Of a stretch of DNA of 64,000 nucleotides, positions 37,204 to 46,962 are shown piece by piece. A program made the translations under genes and the position numbers. Origin of the DNA: B1SED10-75 sp964636865 (lineage in GTDB: Bacteria; Bacillota; Dethiobacteria; DTU022; PWGO01); NCBI GenBank assembly GCA_964636865.1, contig CAZWVJ010000006.1:28765-92764 (forward strand), given 5' to 3'. The notes beneath the pieces were generated by a model that searched no databases, had not been told where the DNA came from, and saw only the letters and a program-made list of their open reading frames with translations. The stretch's first letter is position 1, and each line of letters starts with the position of its first letter.

Positions 37204-37743
37204 TTAAAAATAAGGTTTTTCCCACTCATCAAGGTAAACCATCTCTTCAAGTTCCATGCGAGGGCGGGGCTGTGGTTCCTTAGCGGGAAAGCCCACCGGC
37301 GTCATAGCTACAACTTTATATTCCGGAGGAACATTACAGGCACTTCGAGCTGTGCCCTCATCAAACATAGCCACCCAACAGGTCCCGAGGCCGTGCGCAT
37401 GTGCAGCCAACATTAACTGCTGCATAGCCAGACCGGTGTCCAGTAAATAATATTCTTTACCATCAAGCTTTCCGGAAGCATCGGGATCACCGCAAACCAC
37501 TATCGCCACCGGAGCATCTACCAAAGCTTTCACCGCCGGATTACCCTCATATAAAGATTCCGCCAATTTCTTTTTCTTTTCCGAATCACGCACTACGATA
37601 AAGCGCCAGCACTGCAGATTTTTCCACGAAGGCGCCTGACGTGCTGCTTCAAGCAGATCATTTATAAGATCCGATGAAACCTCCTTGTTAGTATCATACT
37701 TACGTACACTCCGCCTATTTTCCAGAGCCGTCCGAATATCCAT
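37204..37743 (-). CDS. Nitroreductase family FMN oxidoreductase
   Basis: The 179-aa protein has the N-terminal MDIRTALENRRSVRKYD and RQAPSWKNLQCWRFIVV of FMN-binding nitroreductases and GLGTCWVAMFDE near residue 120. The physiological substrate is unknown. The open frame runs further upstream, but AGGAGGGG lies five bases before the ATG at 37743. Confidence 0.9.
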   Translation of the reverse strand: MDIRTALENRRSVRKYDTNKEVSSDLINDLLEAARQAPSWKNLQCWRFIVVRDSEKKKKLAESLYEGNPAVKALVDAPVAIVVCGDPDASGKLDGKEYYLLDTGLAMQQLMLAAHAHGLGTCWVAMFDEGTARSACNVPPEYKVVAMTPVGFPAKEPQPRPRMELEEMVYLDEWEKPYF

Positions 37744-37836
37744 ACTTACCCCTCCTGTCTCCTGTTTTCTTAAATCACAGCGGCAAATAAACTTCCTTAA
37801 TTTAGCCGGAAAGTGAAATACTTTCTTAACAAACAT

Positions 37837-38152
37837 ACTAATACATTAAGCCCTACCCGTAAAGTAATAAAGAAATATTGCTGTTAACTGCCATCCTAAG
37901 CTAATTTATAAAGCAAGAAGTTGAACATTTTGAAGAAATTATAAAAAAAATTTGCTATATATGTAGAAATATTGATCAAATTATGTTAAAATCTATAAAC
38001 AATTTAATATCTAAAAAAATTCTTTATATAATCCAAATACATAGTAACACATAGTAGCAAATTAAAAGCACTGTCAGAAAAAATTCCGGCATGTTTTGCA
38101 ATCGTTAATCTTGGCAAAACTCTTTTTTAAAAAGGAGGAGAGCTTAGAAAAA
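37837..38152. other. Intergenic region upstream of the subtilase
   Basis: About 300 bp, very AT-rich. AAGGAGGAG at 38132-38140 is the ribosome site for the subtilase gene. I found no convincing -35/-10 pair and no RNA gene. Confidence 0.4.
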
Positions 38153-40393
38153 ATGATAAAGAAGAAGCAAATACCTTTAAATTTTGCCATTCTTGTTTAT
38201 GTTTTTTTGATTTTAGCTTTCCTGTTTATCCTTGGTCATAATGAGATTATAGGGAATAAAATAGCAAGCACCGCATCCACAGCAAATATACACACTGAAA
38301 TTCAGGAGAAGCTGGATAAAGGCAAAGATTCAGTAGAGGCTATAATATTACTCGAAGAAAAAGCCAATACCGCAAAAGTATCGCAAGCAGTAAGGGAGCA
38401 TGTCCGCCCCTTTGCCAGTGGAGAACAAATTAAAACCATGAGTTGCCGGGCAGTAGTAACTTCTCTTCAAAACACCGCAAAGAAAACCCAAGAACCCCTT
38501 TTGGATTACTTGCAAAGTGAAAAGGAAGAAAATAAGGTAGATAAAATTAAAGAGTTTTTTATAGTAAACGCCATTTATGTGAAAGCCGATTCTACAGTAA
38601 TAGAAGCACTTTCCCATGATTCGGCAGTAGATAAAATTATACCCAACTTAACTTTTAAGCTTCAGCAGGAAGAAATCTCGACAGATAAAACTTCTCCCAC
38701 TGACGTCCAACCTTCCGAAGATAACCTGGAATGGGGTATTGAAAGAATAAATGCCCACCGGGTTTGGAATGAATTTGATATAGACGGGGAAGGAATCGTG
38801 ATAGGTATTTTGGATACAGGGGTGAATTGGGAACACGAAGCCTTGAAAGAGAAATGGCGGGGATATTGCCCTGACGGCAACCATGATCCAACATACAGCT
38901 GGTATGATGCCAAATATGGTAAAAATATGCCGGTAGATGTAAGTGAGCACGGTACCCACGTTGCGGGCACTGCCGTAGGTGCTGATCCGGATGGCAAAAA
39001 TAAAATTGGTGTGGCACCCGGCTCACAGTGGATAGCGGCAAATGCTTTTAATAACAATGAGAGTGCTGAGTACAGTGACCTCATAGAAGCTGGAGAGTAC
39101 CTTCTTGCTCCAGATGGCAACCCGGATAAGTCTCCGGATATCATTACCAATGCCTGGGGAGGACCTTGGCGTGACAACCCGATTTTCAGGGAAGTGATCC
39201 AGAGATGGCGGGATGCCGGGATTTTCCCGGTAGTAGCTGCCGGTAACACCCGCAATGGAGCACACAAAGGCTCCATCTTACTTCCGGGTATTTACCCGGA
39301 AAGTATAACCGTGGGGGCCACTAACAGCAATGATCGGCGAGCGGATTGGTCCAACCGGGGTCCGGCAAAGTATTATCCCGAAGAATTAAAACCCAACATT
39401 TCCGCCCCGGGGAATAATATTCGTTCAGCAACAAAAGGCATCGCCGGCTACGATTATAAAAGCGGCACTTCAATGGCTACCCCTCATGTTGCGGGAGCAG
39501 CAGCCTTGTTACTTTCCTACGACCAAGGCTTATCTGTGGAAAAAGTAGAAGAAACTCTCTTCTCTACCGCTACTCCCCGGACAGATGAGGATTACGATGA
39601 CTATCCCAATTACGGCTATGGGTACGGCATTGTTAACGCTGCAGCAGCAATAGATTCCTTGCACTACGAAGTCACTATCGAGGATGATGGACTGGAAGAA
39701 GTTATACGCCAAAAGTTGGACAAAGAAAACAATGAAGACTATCTGGAATACGTTTTAACCAGAATAGACATGGAGCAGTTGGAAGAACTGGACCTCAGCG
39801 GAAAAACTATTGAAAGCCTGGCAGGGCTGGAATATGCTATAAACTTGGAAAATCTTTACCTGGGGAAAGATAAACCTGTTCCTGTCATAATGACCTACTT
39901 AGAAATTGCTTCTAATAATATATTTGTCAGTACCAATGAAACCGACAAAGAAGAAATAATTAAACTCAATGTAATTCCCGGCAACGCTGACATACATGAT
40001 ATTACGTGGACATCAAATGATCCTTTTATGGCCGAAGTTGCAAATTTTGAAGAAGATAATAAATCTACAATTTATCCTCGGGCAACAGGCTCTACGGAAA
40101 TTATTAATAAAGTTAAAAGTGTAACCCTTGAGGGAAAAGAAAGTATTCATGAAACTACCTGCAAAATAGAAGTTATTAAGTATGGAGATGTAACTGGAGA
40201 CGGTAACATAAAAGTAGCTGATTCCATTAATATTTTAAGACATGTTGTAGAAATTAAAAAACTTGAGGGGTGTTATAAAGAAGCCGCTCTGGTAGCAGAT
40301 AATAACAATGAGAATGTCTCCTCTAAAGATGCTTTAACTATCTTGCGATACCTCGTTGGACGTCAGGAAGAACTTCCGGTTGGGGTAAATTAA
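38153..40393 (+). CDS. Secreted subtilisin-like serine protease with C-terminal dockerin
   Basis: A 746-aa exported S8 protease. The signal/anchor helix spans about residues 10-30. An I9-like propeptide runs to about 180. The catalytic domain carries Asp in GILDTGVNWEHEA, His in EHGTHVAGTA and Ser in SGTSMATPHVAGAA. A short leucine-rich, internalin-like segment follows (about 520-580), then an Ig-like stretch and a type I dockerin (about 680-740) with two calcium loops, DVTGDGNIKVAD and ADNNNENVSSKD. The ATG at 38153 has GGAGG 14 bases upstream, a long spacing; upstream in-frame TTG 38096 has no site. Confidence 0.88.
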   Translation: MIKKKQIPLNFAILVYVFLILAFLFILGHNEIIGNKIASTASTANIHTEIQEKLDKGKDSVEAIILLEEKANTAKVSQAVREHVRPFASGEQIKTMSCRAVVTSLQNTAKKTQEPLLDYLQSEKEENKVDKIKEFFIVNAIYVKADSTVIEALSHDSAVDKIIPNLTFKLQQEEISTDKTSPTDVQPSEDNLEWGIERINAHRVWNEFDIDGEGIVIGILDTGVNWEHEALKEKWRGYCPDGNHDPTYSWYDAKYGKNMPVDVSEHGTHVAGTAVGADPDGKNKIGVAPGSQWIAANAFNNNESAEYSDLIEAGEYLLAPDGNPDKSPDIITNAWGGPWRDNPIFREVIQRWRDAGIFPVVAAGNTRNGAHKGSILLPGIYPESITVGATNSNDRRADWSNRGPAKYYPEELKPNISAPGNNIRSATKGIAGYDYKSGTSMATPHVAGAAALLLSYDQGLSVEKVEETLFSTATPRTDEDYDDYPNYGYGYGIVNAAAAIDSLHYEVTIEDDGLEEVIRQKLDKENNEDYLEYVLTRIDMEQLEELDLSGKTIESLAGLEYAINLENLYLGKDKPVPVIMTYLEIASNNIFVSTNETDKEEIIKLNVIPGNADIHDITWTSNDPFMAEVANFEEDNKSTIYPRATGSTEIINKVKSVTLEGKESIHETTCKIEVIKYGDVTGDGNIKVADSINILRHVVEIKKLEGCYKEAALVADNNNENVSSKDALTILRYLVGRQEELPVGVN

Positions 40394-40425
40394 AAAATCA
40401 GTATCAAAATAATCTATGTGGAAAC

Positions 40426-41721
40426 TTACTCTTCTTCATTTTCTTCCTCATCTTCTACTTGGTCATCTTTTTCCGAAGCATCCTCTTCCTCGTCTCCATA
40501 ACCATTCTCACTGCCATTTTCGGCATCATCTTCTTCTGCTTCTTCACCTTCAAATTCTTCATCCACCGAATTGTTTTCGTTTTCTTCTACCTCTAATTCT
40601 CCTTCCGGCTCAGGTTCCGGTTCAGGCGGGGGATCATACTCAACTTCAGGTTCACTCTCTTCTTCTACCGGTGGAACTTCTTCTTGCGGTGTAACTCTTT
40701 GACCGGGGAGAGGTTTCTGCGGTCTCTTCTCTACTGCTACCCCAAAAACATCTTCAATCAATTCTACTCTTTTTTCTTCATCCACTACCAGGTACCAAAT
40801 ACCGCGTGCATCATGCTGACCACTTCCTTCAAAAGTGTAGGCATCAATTTCGGAAGTATCTATTTCCATCCCATACAGCGCTAACGCCCCCATCTGGGAA
40901 ACCGAAAGGTTTGTGTCCACATGTTCCTGCAAAGATCTATATATCTCGGGAACTTGTTTTAGCTTGCCCCTATCTTTCATTTGTTCAAAAGCTTCTATCA
41001 TTATATTTTGCTGTCTCTCCATTCTGGCAAAGTCATGATCCATATGTCGGGCCCGAAGATACTCCATAAATTTATCTCCGTCCAATTTCTGAAATCCCTC
41101 GTGGACGACTATCTCGCCCCGGCCGGCATGAGAGCGCACCGTAACATCAACATCATAATATATGCCGCCCACGGTATCGATAATTTCTACCACACCATCC
41201 ATATCCAGAACTACATAATAATGCATGGGCACTCCACCCAGGAAATTTTGGATGGTTCTCACAGTGGTTTTAATCCCGTTTAAATGAGGATCTTGAGCTC
41301 CCGGGTTCCGATAGCCGTACCCATACGCATGGTTAATTTTGTCATGTCCATCTTGACCATAAATTTCCACATAAGTATCTCGCTGAATACTAATTATAGA
41401 AACATCTTTAGTTTCAAAATTAATAGAGAGCACCATGATAGTGTCCGGACGATAAGCTCCATTTCCGTACTCATCATCACGGGAAGCTTTCCGGTCAAAA
41501 CCCAAAAGGGCAAAATTAATAATATTTTTGTCAAAGTTACGGGCAACTTCGCTTTCCCAATCTACCATGGAATCTCCATTTTCCTGAGGTTGTAAAATCC
41601 TGAGTGTATCCTGCATGTGGTTATAAACCGTAGCCCCGGCTAGTATAAGAACCACTGCACAAGCCACTACAATTAAAATAATTCTTATTATTTTCTGTTT
41701 CCGAGTTCTTTTTCGTTTCAT
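40426..41721 (-). CDS. LytR-CpsA-Psr (LCP) family wall-polymer ligase
   Basis: The 431-aa protein has a basic N-terminus and one membrane helix (about 11-32). The LCP domain follows (about 55-300), with NFALLGFDRKASRD, RPDTIMVLSINFETKDVSIISIQRDTYV, KINHAYGYG and YLRARHMDHDFARMERQQ. LCP proteins attach teichoic acids or capsule to peptidoglycan outside the membrane. The last 95 residues are a Glu/Asp/Pro-rich low-complexity tail, presumably flexible within the wall. It converges with the subtilase gene across a 32-bp gap. Confidence 0.92.
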   Translation of the reverse strand: MKRKRTRKQKIIRIILIVVACAVVLILAGATVYNHMQDTLRILQPQENGDSMVDWESEVARNFDKNIINFALLGFDRKASRDDEYGNGAYRPDTIMVLSINFETKDVSIISIQRDTYVEIYGQDGHDKINHAYGYGYRNPGAQDPHLNGIKTTVRTIQNFLGGVPMHYYVVLDMDGVVEIIDTVGGIYYDVDVTVRSHAGRGEIVVHEGFQKLDGDKFMEYLRARHMDHDFARMERQQNIMIEAFEQMKDRGKLKQVPEIYRSLQEHVDTNLSVSQMGALALYGMEIDTSEIDAYTFEGSGQHDARGIWYLVVDEEKRVELIEDVFGVAVEKRPQKPLPGQRVTPQEEVPPVEEESEPEVEYDPPPEPEPEPEGELEVEENENNSVDEEFEGEEAEEDDAENGSENGYGDEEEDASEKDDQVEDEEENEEE

Positions 41722-42166
41722 TTACTTCTGCCCCCCATCTTTGCCTATTAAATCATAAGTCTGGCAATGTAAGGTTGATAGGGCCATTATGTAACAAATA
41801 GGTAATATAAAATTATAGCTATTATCATTATTCTTGTTTTTCATATTATCTTCCCTTACTCTTAAACAAAATAATTATTAACTAAATACTTCCCCAATAG
41901 ATATTACGGAAATTTTTATTATTTTCTTTTTACTTAAAGACTTTAAAGGCTTATAATCCTCACTTAACTCTTTCTTAATTTGTTCCTTATGATTAAAAAT
42001 ATCATTAAAAAAATCTTATCTTCAAATAAAAAGGTTAATATATAATGTTATATAGTTTAATCTACAATATGGATTAATCCTGCATATTTCATCTTAAAAT
42101 ATCATAACATATAAACCTATATCTACACTTATATGTTAAAAAAGTTTAATGCTGGCAGCTTATTCT
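41722..42166. other. 445-bp intergenic region
   Basis: Strongly AT-rich, no gene. An inverted repeat TAACATATAA / TTATATGTTA (42105-42114 and 42129-42138) lies just after the UDP-glucose dehydrogenase gene, without a T-run on either strand, so it is not a clear terminator. Confidence 0.5.
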
Positions 42167-43546
42167 TTAGCAGCCTATGCCCAGGTAAGTAAATCCGCAA
42201 TTCTGCATCTCTTCGCCGGAAAGATAATTACGCCCATCAATAAATATCGCCTGGCGCATAGTTTCCGCCAGATCCTGCCAGGGCACATGCAAAAAATGCT
42301 CCCAGTCAGTTAAAAGAACCAATGCATCACTTTCCCGAGCTGTTTCTTCCACCGTGGAAGCATAAGTTATATCTTGATGGGGAAAATTCTGACGGTAGTT
42401 TTCCAATGCTACCGGATCATAAACCTTAATACTGGCACCCATCTCCAATAATTCAGCAATAATTTCAATAGCCGGGGATTCCCGAATATCATCGGTATTG
42501 GGTTTGAAAGCCAGGCCTAAAATACCTATAGTACTGCCGCGAATTACCTTTAAAGAAGCCTGTAGTTTCTCTACAATCCTTTTGCGCTGTTTATGATTTA
42601 TCTCTACAGCCGCTGAAGTAATAGGCATATCCACTCCATACTGTTTACCGGTAAAGAGAATTGACCGCGTATCCTTGGGAAAACAACTACCACCCCAACC
42701 TACACCGGCATTTAAAAACCCCGACCCAATCCGCTTATCCAGGCCTATCCCTTTGGCCACTTCTCGAATATCCGCTCCCACACGCTCGGCAATGCCGGAA
42801 AATTCATTGATAAATGAAATCTTCATGGCTAAAAAGGCATTGGAAGCATATTTAATGAGTTCCGCGCTGGTAGGTGCTGTAGTGACAAAAGCAGGCATTC
42901 CGTAGCTTTCCGGGCGAGGAACTAGCCGGGGCGGCGTAAAAGTTTGCTCCAATATGGGAGCATACATCTGGCGTAGCACATTTACCGCTTGCAGCTCATC
43001 TGCTCCTATCACAATCCGATCCGGATAAAAAGTATCATGCAGAGCCGCGCCTTCACGCAAAAATTCAGGATTGGAAGCTACACTGTAATTACCTTCAAGC
43101 CCTCTCTTCCTTAGCTCTTCTTTGATTACCGTATCTACACGGCTGGCCGTGCCAATGGGAACCGTAGACTTGTTTACCACCACCAGGAATTTTTCCGGCG
43201 CTATAGTGTCTCCTATTTCCCTGGCTACATTTTCTACATAAGTAAGGTCGGTATCTCCGTTATACTTGGCAGGAGTACCCACTGCAATAACCACTACATC
43301 AGAATCCGGCAAACTATCCGGCAGGTTTCCGGAAAAAGATAAATTTGCAGCAGCTTCGACTAAAAGCTCTTCCACACCCGGCTCATAAATAGTAGCTGTA
43401 CCATTTTTTAGTTTTTCAACCACTTCCGGATTTTTATCTACACAGGTAACACGGTGCCCCAAATAAGCAAGCGCCACGCCGGTAGTTAGGCCCACATACC
43501 CGGTGCCCACAATGGTTATGGCAAGTTTTTCGCTTTTCATAGTCAT
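42167..43546 (-). CDS. ugd: UDP-glucose 6-dehydrogenase
   Basis: Oxidises UDP-glucose to UDP-glucuronate for surface polysaccharides. 459 aa: N-terminal Rossmann TIVGTGYVGLTTGVALA, central domain with SNPEFLREGAA, catalytic Cys in WGGSCFPKDT, and C-terminal GILGLAFKPNTDDIRESPA. Related UDP-ManNAc dehydrogenases are the alternative, but the motifs favour UDP-glucose. AAAGGAG precedes the ATG. Confidence 0.9.
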   Translation of the reverse strand: MTMKSEKLAITIVGTGYVGLTTGVALAYLGHRVTCVDKNPEVVEKLKNGTATIYEPGVEELLVEAAANLSFSGNLPDSLPDSDVVVIAVGTPAKYNGDTDLTYVENVAREIGDTIAPEKFLVVVNKSTVPIGTASRVDTVIKEELRKRGLEGNYSVASNPEFLREGAALHDTFYPDRIVIGADELQAVNVLRQMYAPILEQTFTPPRLVPRPESYGMPAFVTTAPTSAELIKYASNAFLAMKISFINEFSGIAERVGADIREVAKGIGLDKRIGSGFLNAGVGWGGSCFPKDTRSILFTGKQYGVDMPITSAAVEINHKQRKRIVEKLQASLKVIRGSTIGILGLAFKPNTDDIRESPAIEIIAELLEMGASIKVYDPVALENYRQNFPHQDITYASTVEETARESDALVLLTDWEHFLHVPWQDLAETMRQAIFIDGRNYLSGEEMQNCGFTYLGIGC

Positions 43547-43749
43547 GGAATATTAATACTCCTTTCCAAAAATTCTAAATTTCTGTATTCTATTATAATT
43601 TCCGTAATGATTATTTACAACCTCCTGCCTTTCTGCGAGAAATACGGCTTAAATATCTGCCTGAGTTCATTTTTTATTTCTTGCCTTAAGTTTACCTAAT
43701 AAAATTACCCACTTCTTTTTTTACCCAAAGGAAACTGTATCTTTTTTAT

Positions 43750-44574
43750 CTATCGCAAACGCCGGTACCCCCATTCTTTAACAAAAAAAGGCATGAGTCG
43801 GAAAGCTAAGGTAGAAAATTTAAGCACATTTAAGCGAGGTGACCATGTATTGTACTTATAACGAGCCCTCAGCTGACGTATTAAATTATCTTTTTCTGAA
43901 GATCGACTGACAGTTTCGCCGGTACGAAAATATTGCAGAGGTTCGGTAAGATTGTTGATAACCACATTTTCCCGCAATGCCCGCGCCCAGAGTTCTATAT
44001 CCTGCTGGGTAAAAAAATGCACATTATATAAACCAATACGAGCAAAGACAGAGCGGCGAAATATTACAGAAGAATGCACCAGGGGGCTGCGATAATGAAA
44101 AAAAGCTTCTATGTGGGGTTTATCTGCAGGCATTTTGCGCAAAAAACAATTCTCATTCGAAGGGTCTTTTTTGAATTCCCAGGCAGAGGTACCCAAAATA
44201 TCTACTTCCGGATGCTTTTCCATAAATGTTAATTGCTTCTCAAGCCTTTCAGGATGCGCAATATCATCAGCATCCATCCTGGCATAATAAGGAGTTGTCG
44301 TATAAAGGATTGAGTAGTTAAGCGCATAAGGAAGCCCTTCATTTTGGGGAATTCTCAAAAGCTGAATATTTTCATTACCCCGCACATAACTTTCGACCAG
44401 GCGGGCAAGATTATCACTAATGGGGCCGTCCTGGATAAGATGGATACTTTCAGGCAACAAAGTTTGCTTGAGAATAGAATCTACAGCTTCCTGAAATTGC
44501 TCGGTATTGCTTCCCCTATAAAAAGGTATCCCTACCGTTATTCCCGAGCGATTAACGGCAAAATTTCTCTTCAT
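43750..44574 (-). CDS. Family 2 glycosyltransferase
   Basis: The 274-aa GT2 enzyme begins TVGIPFYRGSNTEQFQEAVDS; the nucleotide-sugar and metal site is in ARMDADDIAHPERL (DxDD). A C-terminal basic, amphipathic stretch may dock on the membrane. The sugar transferred is unknown. GAGAGAGG precedes the ATG. It lies 203 bp upstream of ugd on the same strand. Confidence 0.85.
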   Translation of the reverse strand: MKRNFAVNRSGITVGIPFYRGSNTEQFQEAVDSILKQTLLPESIHLIQDGPISDNLARLVESYVRGNENIQLLRIPQNEGLPYALNYSILYTTTPYYARMDADDIAHPERLEKQLTFMEKHPEVDILGTSAWEFKKDPSNENCFLRKMPADKPHIEAFFHYRSPLVHSSVIFRRSVFARIGLYNVHFFTQQDIELWARALRENVVINNLTEPLQYFRTGETVSRSSEKDNLIRQLRARYKYNTWSPRLNVLKFSTLAFRLMPFFVKEWGYRRLR

Positions 44575-44953
44575 AAACTACCTCTCTTTCCCATTCCGCC
44601 AACTTAATTTAACTAAAATTTAAGTAAGAATTCTCTCACCTCTAAGCAGAACTTAGTTAGGAGATGAATTGCCAGTTGTTAACTAATTTTTTTACTCTCC
44701 ATCTTCCCCGTCAAATATCCTACATCATCTACAAGAGCTATTTCTATAACGACAGCCAAAACCCTCTTAATAAGACACTTCTTAATTTTTTACTCCCGTA
44801 TTATTTTGCAAGGAAGCTTTTGGATCGTTATATTAGGCAAAGCATTTAGAAAGCTTTTGCCGATTGACTTATAATGCTAATTTATGCTATTATTTTAGGG
44901 GTTTAAATGAGTTATATTAAAAAAAGAAAAAATTAAAATAAAAGGAGGAAAAT
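44575..44953. other. 379-bp divergent gap
   Basis: Lies between the glycosyltransferase (minus) and the acyl-CoA synthetase (plus). It holds the promoter at 44864-44893 and AAAGGAGGAA before the synthetase. A 61-codon open frame on the plus strand has no ribosome site and no recognisable product. Confidence 0.5.
44864..44893 (+). promoter_or_regulatory. Promoter of the acyl-CoA synthetase gene
   Basis: TTGACT, 18-bp spacer, TATTAT; the gene starts 60 bp downstream. Confidence 0.6.
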
Positions 44954-46771
44954 ATGAGTCAGTATAAAGAAAACTCAATTGCAGCGGTTTTTCAGAACAA
45001 TGCTCAAAAGCTTAAAGGCAAAACTTATGCTTCTTATCGTAAAAACGGAGAGTACACGGATATTTCCTGGAACGAAATGAACAAAATGGTTAAAAATCTT
45101 TCTTATTACCTTATTTCCAAAGGCATTGCCAAAGGGGATAAGGTTTCTATTTTTGCGGCCAACCGTTACGAATGGCATATGGCAGCTCTTGCTATAACCT
45201 CCATAGGCGCAGTGGATGTCCCTATTTACTCTACCAATTCCTCAGAAGAAGCAGAATATGTGCTTGAACATTCAGACGCCAAGATGTGTTTGGTGGGCAA
45301 TAACGATCAATTGGAACGAGTCCTTAAAGTTAGGGACAACCTTCCATTGGTGGAAGAATATATTGTATTTGATGAATATAAAGGCAGTGCGGAAGGTGTG
45401 AAAACGCTGGGTCAGGTTTTAAAAGAAGGTGAAGCCAACCCGGCTGAAGAAGAGTTTGATTCCAGGTTAAAATCCATCGAGCCCAACGATCTTTCTACCC
45501 TCATTTACACTTCGGGAACTACAGGAAAACCCAAAGGAGTTATGCTTACACACAATAATCTTTATTCCAATGTGGCAAACACATTCTACGAAATGAGAGA
45601 CCGCAATACCGGCGAATATCTAATTACCGAAAACGACGTTTTTCTTTCTTTTCTGCCCCTTTCTCACTCATTGGAAAGAACAGCAGGTTTTCACGGGGCG
45701 GTATATGCCGGCGCTAAAACAGCTTTTGCCTGGGATATAAACACAATTATGGATGACCTGGCAGAAGTAAGACCTACTATCATTATTTGCGTGCCCCGCA
45801 TTTATGAGAAAATCCACGCCGGCATTTACGCGAAGCTGGATGACGCCTCGAACTTGAAGAAAAAAATGTTTACTTTCGCATCCGGACAAGCCAAAAAGAA
45901 TCTCGAGAAAGTATGCCGCAACCAGGAAATAACCAGCTTTAGATACAAGCTTGCCGATAAATTGGTGTTTAGCAAATTAAAGGAAACCCTGGGCATGGAT
46001 CGCTTAAGATATGCCATTTCCGGCGGTGCTCCTCTTGCGCCTAGTGACGCAGAATTTTTTATCGGGATGGGACTCAAAATTCTTGAAGGATTCGGGCTTA
46101 CCGAGACTTCTCCTATCCTCACTTTCAATCGTCCGTGGTATATAAAGGTTGGCACTGTGGGACAGCCAATTAAAGATACCGAAATTAAAATCGGCGATGA
46201 CGGGGAAGTCATGGCAAGGGGACCACAAATTATGGCCGGCTACTATAAAAACGAGGCTGCCACAAAAGAAGCAATAACACCCGAAGGTTTTTATTGCACC
46301 GGCGATGTTGGAGCCATTGATGAAGAAGGCTTTTTGAAAATCACCGGCCGCATAAAAGATATTATTGTCACTGCCGGCGGAAAAAATATCTCCCCGCAAA
46401 ATATTGAAAACAATATCAAAGAATCTCGTTATGTAGAGCAACTAGCCATCATCGGAGATAAGCGCAAGTTCCTCTCTGCTCTCATAGTGCCGGCTTTCCC
46501 TGAACTTGAGTCCTGGGCCAAGCAACAAGGAATCTCTTACTCGAACACGAATGAACTGCTACAAAACCCACAGGTTCAAGATCTATACCGAAAAGAAATT
46601 GATGAAAAGACAAAAGAATTTGCCCGGGTAGAGCAGATACGTAAATTTACCCTGATCAATGCCGAGTGGACGCAGGAAACGGGAGAACTTACTCCTACCC
46701 AGAAGGTGAAAAGAAAAGTCATCCAGGAAAAATACCACGACTTGATCGAGAAAATGTACGCCGAAGAATAA
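44954..46771 (+). CDS. Long-chain acyl-CoA synthetase (AMP-forming)
   Basis: Activates fatty acids to acyl-CoA via an acyl-adenylate. 605 aa. The ATP motif is YTSGTTGKPKGVMLTH; the adenylation motifs are GLTETSP and CTGDVGAIDEEGFLKITGR; KDIIVTAGGKNISPQNIE comes next and a C-terminal lysine region follows. AAAGGAGGAA precedes the ATG. Single gene, ending at a terminator formed by a dispersed repeat (46790-46834). Confidence 0.93.
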   Translation: MSQYKENSIAAVFQNNAQKLKGKTYASYRKNGEYTDISWNEMNKMVKNLSYYLISKGIAKGDKVSIFAANRYEWHMAALAITSIGAVDVPIYSTNSSEEAEYVLEHSDAKMCLVGNNDQLERVLKVRDNLPLVEEYIVFDEYKGSAEGVKTLGQVLKEGEANPAEEEFDSRLKSIEPNDLSTLIYTSGTTGKPKGVMLTHNNLYSNVANTFYEMRDRNTGEYLITENDVFLSFLPLSHSLERTAGFHGAVYAGAKTAFAWDINTIMDDLAEVRPTIIICVPRIYEKIHAGIYAKLDDASNLKKKMFTFASGQAKKNLEKVCRNQEITSFRYKLADKLVFSKLKETLGMDRLRYAISGGAPLAPSDAEFFIGMGLKILEGFGLTETSPILTFNRPWYIKVGTVGQPIKDTEIKIGDDGEVMARGPQIMAGYYKNEAATKEAITPEGFYCTGDVGAIDEEGFLKITGRIKDIIVTAGGKNISPQNIENNIKESRYVEQLAIIGDKRKFLSALIVPAFPELESWAKQQGISYSNTNELLQNPQVQDLYRKEIDEKTKEFARVEQIRKFTLINAEWTQETGELTPTQKVKRKVIQEKYHDLIEKMYAEE

Positions 46772-46789
46772 TCAAGCTTCACTCATATA

Positions 46790-46834
46790 AAAAAAGGTGT
46801 TAAAGGGGACGGTTCCTTTTGACACCTTTTTTTT
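46790..46834 (+). terminator. Terminator after the acyl-CoA synthetase, built from a dispersed repeat
   Basis: AAAAAAGGTGT pairs with ACACCTTTTTT around an inner AAAGG/CCTTT stem, ending in an eight-T run. The 26 bases at 46805-46830 recur exactly, inverted, at 50584-50609. Confidence 0.8.
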
Positions 46835-46853
46835 GGGTTCTTTCGGGATGAGA

Positions 46854-46930
46854 GTGACAGTGGGGACGGGGCAATTTTGTCACAAAGTTGCTCTCTGCCA
46901 AAGGGAACGGTTCCTTTTGGCAGCTTTTTT
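46854..46930 (+). repeat. Two further diverged copies of the dispersed hairpin repeat
   Basis: GTGACA (46854-46859) pairs with TGTCAC (46878-46883) around GGGGACGGGG. CTGCCAAAGG (46895-46904) pairs with CCTTTTGGCAG (46913-46923) and is followed by CTTTTTT. Both share the GGRACGGTTCC or GGGGACGG core with the copy just upstream. Confidence 0.65.
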
Positions 46931-46962
46931 GGGGTACCAAATGCAACCGCCCCCTTTGCTGC

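Noticed and set aside
38662..39276. Long minus-strand frames inside the subtilase
   Set aside because: They lie wholly within the coding sequence of a protein with intact catalytic motifs and show no family resemblance.
42105..42138. Inverted repeat as a terminator after ugd
   Set aside because: The stem is all A/T-rich and has no T-run after it on the minus strand.
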